A stretch of DNA of 64,000 nt from Hyphomicrobiales bacterium (GCA_025359045.1 JANYHN010000021.1:62001-126000); one strand, 5' to 3'; shown: positions 1 to 10,024, counted from the stretch's first letter. A program made the numbers and translations. The notes: generated by a model from the sequence alone, not told the origin.

Positions 1-1069
1 AAATTTTGACGCGTTGAGAAAGGGCAGCCAGCGCGGGGGCTTGTAGATGGAAAATCGTTTGAGCGGATTTATGCGCGCTGCAGATCAAAGTGGCGTGGCC
101 TGATGTAAAGGCACTCCTGATCAACGCACCGTCTGTGTTAGGTGGCACTTCAAGCCAGATGAGGCCACCTGCCCAATCAAAGAAATAACGTTTTTCAATT
201 TTCAGATTGGCGATGACTTGAGGCGAATCTGAAGGGGTGACCGATATGCGCCAAATGTCTTTGGCTTGATCTTTGGCAAATAACCCGACATCTCGAATAT
301 CTTTCCAGACTTGGCTTGATTCAGATTTTAGGATCTCAATTTTGCCACCAAACAACTTCACGAGCTTATTTCGGCGGTAATCGATTGAAGGCTGAATACC
401 TTCAAGCCGCAAATATGTGCCTTGGTTTGGAATGTGGGCGGCGGCTGAAACTTCCGCAGAGGACTGCATGGCTTTGCTCATCGCTTGCACGGCTTCGGCG
501 TCGTTGAGACCACTGATCAAAAGCGTTTCTTCCGCCTCAGGCTTGGGCAATGTTTTGACAATGATCGACGTGAAAGCGGCAAGCGTGCCATATGACCCCG
601 CCATAAGTTTCGGCATGTCGTAACCAGTCACATTCTTAACAACACGTGCGCCTGCTTTGAAAATTTCGCCGCGTCCTGAGACGGCGGTGAGACCAAGAAT
701 ATGATCGCGCATTGCGCCCGCTTTCAGACGGCGCGGGCCGGAAAGATTGCACGCCACCATGCCGCCAATGGTACCAGAATGTTTGGTGCCTAGCAGCTTT
801 GAATAATCTGGTGGTTCGAAGGCGAGATATTGATTGTTCTTAATGAGGAGTTTTTCGATGTCGGCGAGCTTTGCCCCTGCGCCAACATCGAGGATAAGCT
901 CTTCGGGCTCATACGCAAGAATTTGGTCGAAAAATGAGAGATCAAGAATTGCTCCGTCTACGGAATATCCGATGGCACGCTTGGTGCCTGTGCCGATGAT
1001 TTCGAAGGGCGTTGTTGCATCCCGGATGCATTCAGCAAGTTCGGTTTCGGATTGCGGCTTCACGATCAA
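1..1069 (-). CDS. glcE: Glycolate oxidase FAD-binding subunit GlcE (3' end outside window)
   Basis: Translating the minus strand from about 1069 to the window edge gives an unbroken frame that reads as GlcE, the second flavin-binding subunit of glycolate oxidase (GlcDEF), which oxidises glycolate to glyoxylate at the membrane. Recognisable are an N-terminal FAD_binding_4 segment and the stretch GTIGGMVACNLSGPRR followed by MRDHILG, matching the GGMVAC-LAGPRR signature of E. coli GlcE from memory. No ATG is available: TTG at 1069 or GTG at 1063 are the possible starts, and TTG overlaps the glcD stop codon, which suggests coupled translation. The last residues and probably glcF lie beyond position 1. 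It is the last visible gene of the purine operon. Confidence 0.88.
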   Translation of the reverse strand, partial: MIVKPQSETELAECIRDATTPFEIIGTGTKRAIGYSVDGAILDLSFFDQILAYEPEELILDVGAGAKLADIEKLLIKNNQYLAFEPPDYSKLLGTKHSGTIGGMVACNLSGPRRLKAGAMRDHILGLTAVSGRGEIFKAGARVVKNVTGYDMPKLMAGSYGTLAAFTSIIVKTLPKPEAEETLLISGLNDAEAVQAMSKAMQSSAEVSAAAHIPNQGTYLRLEGIQPSIDYRRNKLVKLFGGKIEILKSESSQVWKDIRDVGLFAKDQAKDIWRISVTPSDSPQVIANLKIEKRYFFDWAGGLIWLEVPPNTDGALIRSAFTSGHATLICSAHKSAQTIFHLQAPALAALSQRVKI

Positions 1070-2556
1070 AACCGTGGTAAATCTGGATGCGCAAGTTTGC
1101 CGCCACTGACGCGAACGCGACCCATTTCGGCGCAACGATGGAGTTGGGGAAACACTTTGCCGGGGTTTAAGAGCCCACGATCATCAAATGCGCATTTGAC
1201 GCGCAATTGCTGATCCAAATCAGTTTTAGAAAACATCTCAGGCATCAAATCGCGCTTCTCAACACCCACGCCATGTTCACCCGTCAGCACGCCTCCGACC
1301 TTCACACACAGACGCAAGATGTCTGCACCAAATTGCTCGGCGCGGTAAAGCTCTCCTTCTATGTTGGCATCAAACAAGATCAGCGGGTGTAAATTACCGT
1401 CGCCCGCGTGAAACACGTTGGCTACGGACAAACCATATTTTTTTGAAAGCTCTGCCATGCCTGAAAGAACTTCGGGCAGTTTCTTGCGCGGGATGGTTCC
1501 ATCCATGCACATATAATCTGGAGAGATACGGCCAACGGCAGGAAAAGCTGCTTTGCGTCCGGCCCAGAATAACACGCGCTCGACTTCCGAGTTTGAGACA
1601 CGCAAATTCATTGATTTATTTTTTTGTGCGATTGTGGAAACGCGCTCAATCAAATGATCCACCTCTACTTGTGGGCCATCAAGCTCGACAATCAAAAGCG
1701 CCTCAACATCTAACGGATAATCGGCATGCACAAATTCTTCGACCGCATGAATGGCCGGACGATCCATCATCTCCATGCCGCCAGGAATAATGCCTGATGA
1801 AATAATATCAGCAACACATTGGCCTGCGGTTTCATTAGACGGAAATCCAACCAGCACTGCGCGCGCGGTCTCAGGCTTTTGCAGAATGCGCACGGTCACT
1901 TCAGTGACTACACCCAGCAAACCTTCTGAACCCGTCATAAGCCCAAGCAAATCATAGCCTTCGCTGTCGAGGTGTTTGCCACCAAGGCGCACAACTTCGC
2001 CCGTGATCAAGACCATCTCAATGCCCAGAACGTTGTTGGACGTGAGGCCATATTTCAAGCAATGCACACCACCTGAATTCTCCGCCACATTGCCGCCAAT
2101 GGTGCAGGCAATTTGCGACGAGGGGTCTGGAGCGTAATAAAAGCCCTTATGTTCGACAGCCTTGGTAATGCCCAGATTTGTCACACCGGGTTGAACGACA
2201 GCGCAGCGATTTTCGTAATCAATCTCAACGATGCGGTTAAACTTCGCCATACCCAACAGAATGCCATCTTCCAAAGGAAGTGCACCACCCGATAGTGATG
2301 TGCCTGCCCCACGCGGAACAATTTTAATGTTATTATCGTGGGCAAAACGCAGCACCGCCGAAACTTGCGCCCCTGTTTCGGGCAACACCACCACCATGGG
2401 CATTTGCCTATAGGCTGTGAGGCCGTCTGATTCATAGACACTCATTTGACGCGCCGCATCAATCAAACCTTCACCGGGCACGATTGCTCTGAGAGCAGCC
2501 ACGATTTCAGAACGACGAGCCAATACAGCTTCATCAGGTTTGGGCATCATTAACAT
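1066..2556 (-). CDS. glcD: Glycolate oxidase subunit GlcD (FAD-linked oxidase)
   Basis: A 496-residue FAD-linked oxidase of the GlcD/D-lactate dehydrogenase family, the usual length for GlcD. The N-terminal half carries the FAD_binding_4 fold with the signature PRGAGTSLSGGALP and the segment IGGNVAENSGGVHCLKYG. The C-terminal FAD-oxidase domain shows VFHAGDGNLHP and the closing GEHGVGVEKRD. It should transfer electrons from glycolate through GlcE/GlcF to the respiratory chain. The start is uncertain between three ATG codons (2556, 2550, 2547). It lies 6 bases after guaD and overlaps glcE, so it is co-transcribed with purine catabolism, which releases glyoxylate from allantoin-derived ureidoglycolate. 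Paralogues acting on D-lactate or D-2-hydroxyglutarate look alike, but the adjacent glcE favours glycolate. Confidence 0.9.
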   Translation of the reverse strand: MLMMPKPDEAVLARRSEIVAALRAIVPGEGLIDAARQMSVYESDGLTAYRQMPMVVVLPETGAQVSAVLRFAHDNNIKIVPRGAGTSLSGGALPLEDGILLGMAKFNRIVEIDYENRCAVVQPGVTNLGITKAVEHKGFYYAPDPSSQIACTIGGNVAENSGGVHCLKYGLTSNNVLGIEMVLITGEVVRLGGKHLDSEGYDLLGLMTGSEGLLGVVTEVTVRILQKPETARAVLVGFPSNETAGQCVADIISSGIIPGGMEMMDRPAIHAVEEFVHADYPLDVEALLIVELDGPQVEVDHLIERVSTIAQKNKSMNLRVSNSEVERVLFWAGRKAAFPAVGRISPDYMCMDGTIPRKKLPEVLSGMAELSKKYGLSVANVFHAGDGNLHPLILFDANIEGELYRAEQFGADILRLCVKVGGVLTGEHGVGVEKRDLMPEMFSKTDLDQQLRVKCAFDDRGLLNPGKVFPQLHRCAEMGRVRVSGGKLAHPDLPRF

Positions 2557-2562
2557 GAGCGT

Positions 2563-3846
2563 TTATGCTCCATGAACTTTTTCACCCGCAACATAAGTCG
2601 CTTTGATTGCTCGGTCATCACCCAGAATGGCGAGTGCGAACAACACATCTTCAATTGAATTTGATAGCGGTTGGCGCGCCGCCAAAACATCAGTTGCACT
2701 TGGGTCGAGGACCACAATGTCGGCAAATTTACCGATGGCAAGACTTCCCGTTTCTTCGTCAATGCGCAGGCGTTTTGCGTTGCCCAGTGTGGCCATGTGG
2801 TAAAGTTCTGTGGCTTTTAGTTTCCGCCCGCTGAGCATTTGAACTTTGTAAGCTTCTCCCAATGTTTGCAGCATGGAAAAGCTGGTGCCGCCGCCAACAT
2901 CAGTGGCTAGGCCAAGTGCGACAGGACGATTATTTTTCTGGAGATGGTTCATTGACATGAGGCCGGAGCCTAAAAAATTATTGGATGTTGGGCAATGCAC
3001 AATGCTTGACCCCGCTTCATGCAAACGCTGCGCTTCACTTTCTGAAAGATGTACACCGTGGGCAAACAAGCTATGGTCGGTGACCAATCCATGGCGCTCG
3101 TAGACAGCTGTGTAATCACGGTCATTCGGGAATAGTGTTTTGATCCACTCAATTTCAGATGCGCTTTCTGAAATATGGGTCTGCATCAGTGCACCTTTGC
3201 AAAGGTGCAAAAGTTCACCCGCCGATTTGAGCTGCGCTTCTGTTGATGTGATGGCAAAACGCGGCGTCACCGCATGACGCAAACGACCATTATTGTGATA
3301 GGCCTCGTGCAGGGATAATGTTTCGAGTGCGCCTTGCTCGACGGTGTCTTGAACCGCTGGAATGGCGTTCCTATCCATCAAGGTTTTGCCTGTGATCAAG
3401 GCCATGTTGTTTTTAAGCGCGGCTTCAAACAGGGCCTCTGCACAAGCCTTATGCGATGAACAAAACGCCATCGCTGATGTCGTACCGTTTTTGAACAAAC
3501 GCGACATAAAAATATCAGCGGCCTTCGCAGCGTGTTCGGCATCTGCATAAAGCGCTTCTTCGGGCCACGTAAAGCGTGCCAACCAATCGAGAAGGTCGGT
3601 CGCTGCCGCCGCCAGCATCCGGTATTGTGGGAAGTGGATGTGCGGATCAATAAACCCTGCCATTAAAAGCGATTGACCATAGTCTTCGCGTTGTGTGAAC
3701 TCAAAAGCACGGGGCAGAAGTGTCAAAGGTCCTCGCCATAAAATGCGCCCGTCATCACCAATGACAATCGCACCACGTGTCTCATGCGTTAGGTCTTGTG
3801 GCGTATCGCCAAACACCACCAATTGTCCCAGTAGAAGCTTTGTCAT
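2563..3846 (-). CDS. guaD: Guanine deaminase
   Basis: A 427-residue amidohydrolase that converts guanine to xanthine and ammonia. It has the metal-binding motif FIDPHIHFPQ (His69, His71), the guanine-deaminase-typical TPRFAITST, the QTHISES segment with another metal histidine, the HCPTSNNFLGSG substrate loop, and GLATDVGGGTSFSM containing the catalytic aspartate. Length matches bacterial GuaD. Its ATG overlaps the uraD stop by four bases. It feeds the Xdh enzyme encoded upstream in the same operon, so guanine and hypoxanthine/xanthine converge on urate. Confidence 0.93.
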   Translation of the reverse strand: MTKLLLGQLVVFGDTPQDLTHETRGAIVIGDDGRILWRGPLTLLPRAFEFTQREDYGQSLLMAGFIDPHIHFPQYRMLAAAATDLLDWLARFTWPEEALYADAEHAAKAADIFMSRLFKNGTTSAMAFCSSHKACAEALFEAALKNNMALITGKTLMDRNAIPAVQDTVEQGALETLSLHEAYHNNGRLRHAVTPRFAITSTEAQLKSAGELLHLCKGALMQTHISESASEIEWIKTLFPNDRDYTAVYERHGLVTDHSLFAHGVHLSESEAQRLHEAGSSIVHCPTSNNFLGSGLMSMNHLQKNNRPVALGLATDVGGGTSFSMLQTLGEAYKVQMLSGRKLKATELYHMATLGNAKRLRIDEETGSLAIGKFADIVVLDPSATDVLAARQPLSNSIEDVLFALAILGDDRAIKATYVAGEKVHGA

Positions 3847-4340
3847 GGCGTAACCATTGCTTCCAACCTGAAACTAATGATGCGGCAAACTTGCAGGATG
3901 GCGGTATCAAATTCCAAGTCTTTGTTATTTTTCACCCGCGCTTCAAAGGCGGCAAGAATTTGATGTTTGGTGGCACCTTTAACCGCGAAAATAAAGGGGA
4001 AACCATTGCGAGATTTATAGAGTTCGTTCAGGCGCGTGAAATTGGCAAACTCTTCGGCGCTCAATGCATCAAGGCCCGCGCTCTTTTGTTCGTTGGTTGA
4101 ATCAGTCGTGAGCTTTGCTTTGGTGGCAAGATCAGGATGGGCGCGGAGCAATGCGAGTTGATAATCGCGATCGGCATCAGACACGGCGTCAATGAACGCC
4201 GAGCGCATATCGGGAAATGTAGCATAAGGCCGATCAAATGTTGCATCTTCGGCCACCCATGGTGAATGTTCAGCGATTTCGCCAAACTGGGCAACGAAGG
4301 CTTCATCGGTCATTTGATTGATTTCGGCCAGCGTGATCAT
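3843..4340 (-). CDS. uraD: 2-oxo-4-hydroxy-4-carboxy-5-ureidoimidazoline (OHCU) decarboxylase
   Basis: A 165-residue protein of the OHCU decarboxylase family, which completes urate oxidation by converting OHCU to S-allantoin. Seen in the sequence: EIAEHSPWVAEDA near the N-terminus (the H-S-PW motif holds the proposed catalytic histidine), LRAHPDLATKAKLT in the middle, and NGFPFIFAVKG near the C-terminus, all typical of the family. I chose the ATG at 4340 because its ATGA overlaps the puuD stop codon by four bases; a frame 15 bases longer exists but has no coupling logic. It follows puuD and precedes guaD. Confidence 0.93.
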   Translation of the reverse strand: MITLAEINQMTDEAFVAQFGEIAEHSPWVAEDATFDRPYATFPDMRSAFIDAVSDADRDYQLALLRAHPDLATKAKLTTDSTNEQKSAGLDALSAEEFANFTRLNELYKSRNGFPFIFAVKGATKHQILAAFEARVKNNKDLEFDTAILQVCRIISFRLEAMVTP

Positions 4341-5515
4341 TGGGCGGCAATCCACGCGCCAAGTTTACCGCGTTCTTCTATCAGCATATGGGTTTTATTG
4401 CCCATGGGCATGGCATTGTTGCGCACGGCTTGCGTTTCGATCTGCTTGGCATATTTTTTCATATCGTCGATGGAACCAAACATGATGCCCTTTGGAGCGG
4501 CTTTGATTTTATCATCCGTCGGATTTGCAGCATGACAAGAGCTACACCGATTTTGCACAATGTTGAAGGCTTCCTCGTCGCTTACTTTTGCGCCTGTATA
4601 CGTGAATGTATGCGGTTGAGTGAGCATAATCACGCTGGCAAGACACAGAGCAATCACTGGTATTGTCCAGGCAATTTCGCCCATTTCATCGCCCACTTCA
4701 TGGCGCAGTAAAAAATAGCGCGAGACACCGCCCAGCAAGACGATAATGCCCACAATCGCCCAAGCCTGTGGATGGCCTGTGATAATGGCATAGTGGTTAC
4801 TCGTCATCATGAAGATGACTGGCAAAGTGAGATAAGTATTATGTGTCGAGCGTTGCTTGCCGATGATGCCATACATGGGATCAGGTTTTTCGCCTTTGAG
4901 CAGCGTTGCTGTAATCTTACCCTGATTGGGGATGATCACGGCAAACACATTGGCCGCCATCATGGTGCCTACAAACGCCCCGACATGAATGAAGGCACCG
5001 CGGCCAGAGAATACATGTGAGTAGAAATAGGCCGCCGCCAAAATGAGCAAATAAACACAAAGCGCCAACCAGCCGGTATTTCTGCCAATGGGTGAGCGGC
5101 AAAGTGCGTCATAGACGATCCAGCCCAGAAAAAGTGAAGCAACGGAGATGCCAATCGCTTGCCACGATGTGAGCACCATCACGGATGGATCAATCAAATA
5201 AACATCAGCGGCGATGTAATATTGGATGATGAGCAGCAGAAAGCCAGTAATCCAAGTGAGATAGGCTTCCCACTTGAACCAGATCAAATGCGGCGGAAGC
5301 TCCGATGGGGCAGAAAGATATTTGCGAACATGATAAAATCCGCCGCCATGCACCTCCCAGGCTTCGCCTGAAACGCCTTCCGGCATTGCGCTTGCCTTGC
5401 GAAGTGAAAGATCAAGCGCCACGAAATAAAATGACGTGCCGATCCAGGAAATGCCAGCAAGCACATGGCCCCAACGGACGAGGATGTTCAGCCACTCAGC
5501 GAGAAAGGGATCCAT
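4337..5515 (-). CDS. puuD: Membrane-bound urate oxidase PuuD with C-terminal cytochrome c domain
   Basis: A 392-residue membrane protein. About eight hydrophobic helices occupy residues 1-300, with conserved histidines such as WGHVLAGISWIG, and a small cytochrome c domain follows with the haem motif CSSCH (residues 324-328) and a likely Met ligand in AMPMGN (368-373). This is the PuuD type of urate hydroxylase, which oxidises urate to 5-hydroxyisourate and passes electrons to the respiratory chain instead of making hydrogen peroxide as cofactor-free uricase does. It sits between xdhC and uraD, starting one base inside the xdhC stop (TAATG). No soluble uricase or HpxO-like gene is present in the operon, so this is its urate oxidase. 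Confidence 0.92.
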   Translation of the reverse strand: MDPFLAEWLNILVRWGHVLAGISWIGTSFYFVALDLSLRKASAMPEGVSGEAWEVHGGGFYHVRKYLSAPSELPPHLIWFKWEAYLTWITGFLLLIIQYYIAADVYLIDPSVMVLTSWQAIGISVASLFLGWIVYDALCRSPIGRNTGWLALCVYLLILAAAYFYSHVFSGRGAFIHVGAFVGTMMAANVFAVIIPNQGKITATLLKGEKPDPMYGIIGKQRSTHNTYLTLPVIFMMTSNHYAIITGHPQAWAIVGIIVLLGGVSRYFLLRHEVGDEMGEIAWTIPVIALCLASVIMLTQPHTFTYTGAKVSDEEAFNIVQNRCSSCHAANPTDDKIKAAPKGIMFGSIDDMKKYAKQIETQAVRNNAMPMGNKTHMLIEERGKLGAWIAAQ

Positions 5516-6333
5516 TAACCGTTGGCCTTTTTCTGTGCGGGGATAATGGCTTTGCGAACTTCAACTTGCTCCAACATTTGCACGGCAACGCCAGCCGCGA
5601 TGGCCGCCGGAAGTTTTGACTTCAGCGAAGATACACCAACCGGGCAAGTTAACTTCGTTGCATCGACCCCCGTTTCCAAAAGTCGCTTGATGAAGCGGGC
5701 GCGCTTGGTTTGACTGCCGATGAGACCGACGAATGGGAAAGCGGGATTGCGCAGTGCATAATCAACAATTTCAAAATCCAACGCGTGGCTGTGGCTCATA
5801 ACCAGTACGAAGCCATCCTGTTCCATATCGTTTGGAGCCCCCATTCGGCAAGTGACGTTTTGCGGAACAGCAGACGGAAACGCATTTGCCCTAGTGTCCC
5901 ACCATGAAATCTGAAATGGCAAAGGTGCGAGCGCCATCACTAAAGCACGACCCACATGGCCTGCGCCCCAAAGATGAATGTGTTGGAATTCGTCTTTATG
6001 TTTTAAGGCTTGATCGCGGAGTTGCGGCAAAGATTCACGGTCAAAACTCTCGATGCGCAAATCAACACGACCGCCACAGCACTGGCCCAAATCAGGCCCG
6101 AGATTTTTACGGATCATTTTATAAGTGGCTGACTTGCCAAGCAATGCCTGTGCCTCGGCCATAGCATGCCATTCCAATGTGCCCCCCCCGATTGAGCCGT
6201 TATAGCCTTGAGGGGTGACCACCATCCAAGCACCTTTTTCGCGCGGGGTCGATCCTTCGGCATTCGTTACGGTAACCAATGTGCATGTACCATAAGTTTC
6301 AACTGCGGTGATGATTTTGGCCCACTGGTTCAT
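5515..6333 (-). CDS. xdhC: Xanthine dehydrogenase accessory protein XdhC
   Basis: A 272-residue protein of the XdhC/CoxI family. XdhC binds molybdenum cofactor, helps its sulfuration and inserts it into XdhB. The N-terminal XdhC_CoxI segment has TVTNAEGSTPREKGAWMVV and SIGGGTLEWHA; the middle contains CCGGRVDLRIE; and the C-terminal part is a Rossmann-like domain beginning at HLWGAGHVGRALV and including GLIGSQTKRARF. Start and stop overlap with xdhB (ATGA) and puuD (TAATG), so it is translationally coupled to both. Confidence 0.92.
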   Translation of the reverse strand: MNQWAKIITAVETYGTCTLVTVTNAEGSTPREKGAWMVVTPQGYNGSIGGGTLEWHAMAEAQALLGKSATYKMIRKNLGPDLGQCCGGRVDLRIESFDRESLPQLRDQALKHKDEFQHIHLWGAGHVGRALVMALAPLPFQISWWDTRANAFPSAVPQNVTCRMGAPNDMEQDGFVLVMSHSHALDFEIVDYALRNPAFPFVGLIGSQTKRARFIKRLLETGVDATKLTCPVGVSSLKSKLPAAIAAGVAVQMLEQVEVRKAIIPAQKKANG

Positions 6334-8615
6334 AGTAATTGCACTGCGCGTAAAATATTTTCGGGCGTTGCGGGTGCGTTGAGTTTTGGAACCACGCCGG
6401 GCTTAATTGAGGAAACGGCATCCATCACCGCGCACCACACTGATATAGGTAACATCAAGGGTGGCTCACCAACCGCTTTGGAGCGATAGATCGTGTCCAT
6501 CACATTGCCTTTGGATTTATAAAGCGCCAAGCGGAAATCTTCTGGCAAATCGGAGGCGCATGGAATTTTATAGGTTGATGGCGCATGGGTGCGCAGAACA
6601 CCCTTGGCATCGTAAACCAGTTCTTCCGTGGTGAGCCAACCCAAGCCCTGCACAAAGCCCCCTTCAATCTGGCCAATGTCGATTGCGGGATTTAAAGAAT
6701 GGCCGACATCATGCAGAATATCAACACGTGTGACTTTCATTTCGCCTGTCATTGTGTCGATCAACACTTCGGAACAAGCTGCGCCGTAAGCGAAATAATA
6801 AAACGGCATGCCTTGGCCAGTGGCACGGTTCCAATGAATTTCTGGCGTGAAATAGAAACCTGTCGAAGACAGTGAAATTTTTGCTTCTTTGGTTGCTTTG
6901 GCAAGATCCGCAAAGCTCATGGATTTGCGGCCGGATTTCACTTTGCCATTGGCAAATATGATTTTTGATTTGGCCACTTTCCATATTTTTGCAGCGTGCG
7001 CGGCCATGCGGTCTTTGATGATTTTGGCAGCGTTGGCCGCAGCCATTCCGTTAAGGTCTGTTCCTGATGAAGCCGCAGTGGGCGATGTGTTGGGGACTTT
7101 GCCTGTGGTCGTAGCGGTGATCGCCACATGCTCAAGCGCGATGCCAAAGACTTCAGCGACCACTTGCGCTACCTTAACATAGAGCCCTTGGCCCATTTCT
7201 GTGCCGCCATGATTAAGATGAACAGAGCCATCGGCGTAAACATGCACGAGCGCACCCGCTTGGTTCATCTGCGTGAAGGTAAAAGAGATGCCAAATTTAA
7301 CTGGCGTGAGGGCCAAGCCTTTTTTCAGAATTTTACTCGTCTTATTAAAGGCCGCAATTTCTTTGCGACGCTTGGCATAGGATGATGTTTTTTCGAGCTG
7401 GGCGATGACGTCGGCGGTAATATTGTCGCGCAACTTTTGACCATAAGGCGTTACATCACGACCGCGTGCGTAGAGATTGCGCTTACGAACTTCCAGCGCG
7501 TCCATCCCCGTTTGAATGGCGATGGCCTGCATCATCTGTTCGGCAAACAAAATACCTTGCGGCCCGCCAAAACCTCTGAATGCCGTATTCGAAACCGTAT
7601 TGGTTTTCAGGCGGCGTGTGGCGATGTTATAGGCTGGATAGAAATAAGTATTGTCTGCGTGGAACATGGCACGGTCGCAGATGGCGTTGCTGAGATCAGC
7701 TGAATAACCACAGCGCGCCATGAGGTTGACATCAACTGCGGTGATGCGCGCGGTTTTATCGAAGGCAGCTGCATAGTCCACATGAAAATCATGGCGCTTG
7801 CCAGTCATCATCATATCGTCGTCACGGTCTAATCGGCACTTTGCAGGGCGACCCGTTTTGTGTGCGGCGAGTGCGGCAAGGCAGGCCCATTGAGTTGCCT
7901 GGCTTTCCTTGCCGCCAAAACCCCCGCCCATGCGGCGGCATTCAGCGGTGATCTTTGCATCGTCGACGCCGAGCATGGCTGCCACTGAATGTTGAATTTC
8001 AGTGGGGTGCTGTGTTGACGAATAAACCAACATTGCACCCTGCTCGCCGGGAATCGCAAATGCAATCTGGCCTTCAAGATAGAAATGTTCCTGGCCACCG
8101 ATATCGAAACTGCCGGAGATTTTTTGTGGCGACGATTTGAGGAGCTTCGCCACATCTCCCTTTGTGAAAGCATAAGGTGCCAGTAAATCTGGCTTTGTTT
8201 CTTTCAAAGCATCTTGCACGGTGACAGCGGGTTTTTCTTCCTCGATTACTATGTTGGCTAACAAAGCTGCACGACGGGCAAGGTCTCGTGTTTCGGCGAC
8301 AACGGCAAAAATCACTTGCCCATGAAATTGAATTTCGTCTTCTGCAAAAATAGGATCATCACCTGCATTAGGGCTGCAATCATTTTTGGCTGGAATATCA
8401 CTGGCCGTCAGCACTGCAATAACGCGGGCAGAATTGCGAACGGCTGATAAATCAAGCTTGGTGATTTTGCCGCGTGCACCATGCTTGGCATAACCAGGTG
8501 CAACATGAACCGTTCCATCTGGTTCGCGCATATCGTCAATATAGACCGCATTGCCTTGTACATGCAGTTCAGCACTATCATGCATGATGGCTTTGCCGAC
8601 AGTTTCGAGCGTCAT
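6330..8615 (-). CDS. xdhB: Xanthine dehydrogenase molybdopterin-binding subunit XdhB
   Basis: A 761-residue large subunit of xanthine dehydrogenase, which hydroxylates hypoxanthine and xanthine to urate. Visible molybdenum-cofactor motifs are RRMGGGFGGKESQ, TAFRGFGGPQG, the HGGTEMGQGLY loop, and the region near DVGHSLNPAIDIGQIEGGFVQG. The active-site glutamate that serves as base in this family is expected in the SKAVGEPPLMLP segment near the C-terminus. Length is usual for separate XdhB subunits. It overlaps xdhA and xdhC by four bases on each side. Confidence 0.94.
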   Translation of the reverse strand: MTLETVGKAIMHDSAELHVQGNAVYIDDMREPDGTVHVAPGYAKHGARGKITKLDLSAVRNSARVIAVLTASDIPAKNDCSPNAGDDPIFAEDEIQFHGQVIFAVVAETRDLARRAALLANIVIEEEKPAVTVQDALKETKPDLLAPYAFTKGDVAKLLKSSPQKISGSFDIGGQEHFYLEGQIAFAIPGEQGAMLVYSSTQHPTEIQHSVAAMLGVDDAKITAECRRMGGGFGGKESQATQWACLAALAAHKTGRPAKCRLDRDDDMMMTGKRHDFHVDYAAAFDKTARITAVDVNLMARCGYSADLSNAICDRAMFHADNTYFYPAYNIATRRLKTNTVSNTAFRGFGGPQGILFAEQMMQAIAIQTGMDALEVRKRNLYARGRDVTPYGQKLRDNITADVIAQLEKTSSYAKRRKEIAAFNKTSKILKKGLALTPVKFGISFTFTQMNQAGALVHVYADGSVHLNHGGTEMGQGLYVKVAQVVAEVFGIALEHVAITATTTGKVPNTSPTAASSGTDLNGMAAANAAKIIKDRMAAHAAKIWKVAKSKIIFANGKVKSGRKSMSFADLAKATKEAKISLSSTGFYFTPEIHWNRATGQGMPFYYFAYGAACSEVLIDTMTGEMKVTRVDILHDVGHSLNPAIDIGQIEGGFVQGLGWLTTEELVYDAKGVLRTHAPSTYKIPCASDLPEDFRLALYKSKGNVMDTIYRSKAVGEPPLMLPISVWCAVMDAVSSIKPGVVPKLNAPATPENILRAVQLL

Positions 8616-10024
8616 ATAAGCACCTGCAAATCGGTTTCCCCTGCTGCTTGCATCAAGGCTTTATGCAGCAGAGCATTGGCGACGGTGGAGCGATATTCTG
8701 CACTTGCGCGCATATCACTCAGCGGCTCGAAATCATCAAGGACGATGTGCATTGCCTCTTGCAGTGTTTTACCGATGAGTACTGCTTCGGTTTTTGACGC
8801 GCGCTTGGGTGTGCCCGCCATGCCACCATAAGCGATGCGAGCCGCTATGATTTTTTCATTGTCGAAGGTGAATAAAAACGCACCCATGACTGCTGAAATA
8901 TCGTCGTCACGGCGCTTCGTAATTTTTGCGCAGTGGAACATTTGGTTGGGCTTTGGTTTGGGAACATCAATTTGCCAAACGAGTTCGCCAGGCTTTCGGT
9001 CTTGTTTGCCGTAAGCAATGAAAAAATCTTCAAGCTTCAATTTGCGTTCGGTTTTGCCACTGCGCAAATGAAGCGTAGCACCCAGCGCAATGAGAGCAGG
9101 AGGCATATCGCCGATGGGTGAGCCATTGGCAATGTTGCCGCCGATCGTGCCAGAAGCGCGAACTTGGCGTGCGCCAATGCGTTTCAGGAGGCCGCCTAAA
9201 TCAGGACTGATTTTTTCGAGTGCTTCAAAAGCATCTTCATAAGTTGCGCCCGCGCCGATTGAGAGGTGGCTGCCGTGATCAACAATGTGGGCAAAATCTT
9301 TGGCTGCACCCGTGTAAATAATTTTTGGCTGCGCTCGCATCTGCTTAGTGATCCACAAGCCAACATCGGTGCATCCTGAAACGATAGTTGCTTCAGAATA
9401 TGTGGCACATAAATCGGCGAGCGTCTCAGATGTTGAGGGTGCTGCAAAAAAAGAGTTTGTATCGCCAGCAAATAAATCGCCTTTGATGTTTTCTAATGTA
9501 ACAAAAGTTTCAGCTTGCGTTTTGTGCCAATGATCATCGACCGCACCACAAGCGGCCAGCCCCGCATCAATGATTGGGCGGTAACCTGTGCAGCGACAAA
9601 GATTGCCTGCAATCTGTTCCACCACGTCTTGCCGTGAAACTTTGCGGCCCTCATGCGCTAGAGAAAACAGTGACATAACAAACCCCGGTGTGCAGAACCC
9701 ACATTGCGAAGCATGGGCGTCAACCATCGCTTGCTGCACCGGATGCAAAATGCCGCCGTGCGCCAGATCATCAACGGTGATCAATTCCTTGCCATGAATT
9801 TGGCCCAACAAAAGAATGCAGGCATTCACGGCTTGATAGCGCACGCCACCATTGTATGGTGTTCCGAGCACAACGGTGCAGGCACCGCAATCGCCTTCAT
9901 TGCAACCTTCTTTCGTGCCCCTGGATTTCTCCGTGAGGCGCAGATATTCCAGCAGCATTGTATCAGGCGCGAATTTATCAATCCGCACCAGCTCGCCACG
10001 CCGCATAAATTCAAGTGCGTTCAT
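8612..10024 (-). CDS. xdhA: Xanthine dehydrogenase small subunit XdhA (2Fe-2S and FAD domains)
   Basis: A 470-residue subunit that moves electrons from the molybdenum centre of XdhB to NAD+. The N-terminal ferredoxin-like domain has CNEGDCGAC, the second iron-sulfur domain has CGFCTPG and CRCTGYRP, and the C-terminal half is the FAD-binding domain with SGTIGGNIANGSPIGDMPP. I place the start at the ATG at 10024, which overlaps the uraH stop (TGATG); a TTG three bases upstream is the only alternative. It is the second gene of the operon. Confidence 0.93.
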   Translation of the reverse strand: MNALEFMRRGELVRIDKFAPDTMLLEYLRLTEKSRGTKEGCNEGDCGACTVVLGTPYNGGVRYQAVNACILLLGQIHGKELITVDDLAHGGILHPVQQAMVDAHASQCGFCTPGFVMSLFSLAHEGRKVSRQDVVEQIAGNLCRCTGYRPIIDAGLAACGAVDDHWHKTQAETFVTLENIKGDLFAGDTNSFFAAPSTSETLADLCATYSEATIVSGCTDVGLWITKQMRAQPKIIYTGAAKDFAHIVDHGSHLSIGAGATYEDAFEALEKISPDLGGLLKRIGARQVRASGTIGGNIANGSPIGDMPPALIALGATLHLRSGKTERKLKLEDFFIAYGKQDRKPGELVWQIDVPKPKPNQMFHCAKITKRRDDDISAVMGAFLFTFDNEKIIAARIAYGGMAGTPKRASKTEAVLIGKTLQEAMHIVLDDFEPLSDMRASAEYRSTVANALLHKALMQAAGETDLQVLI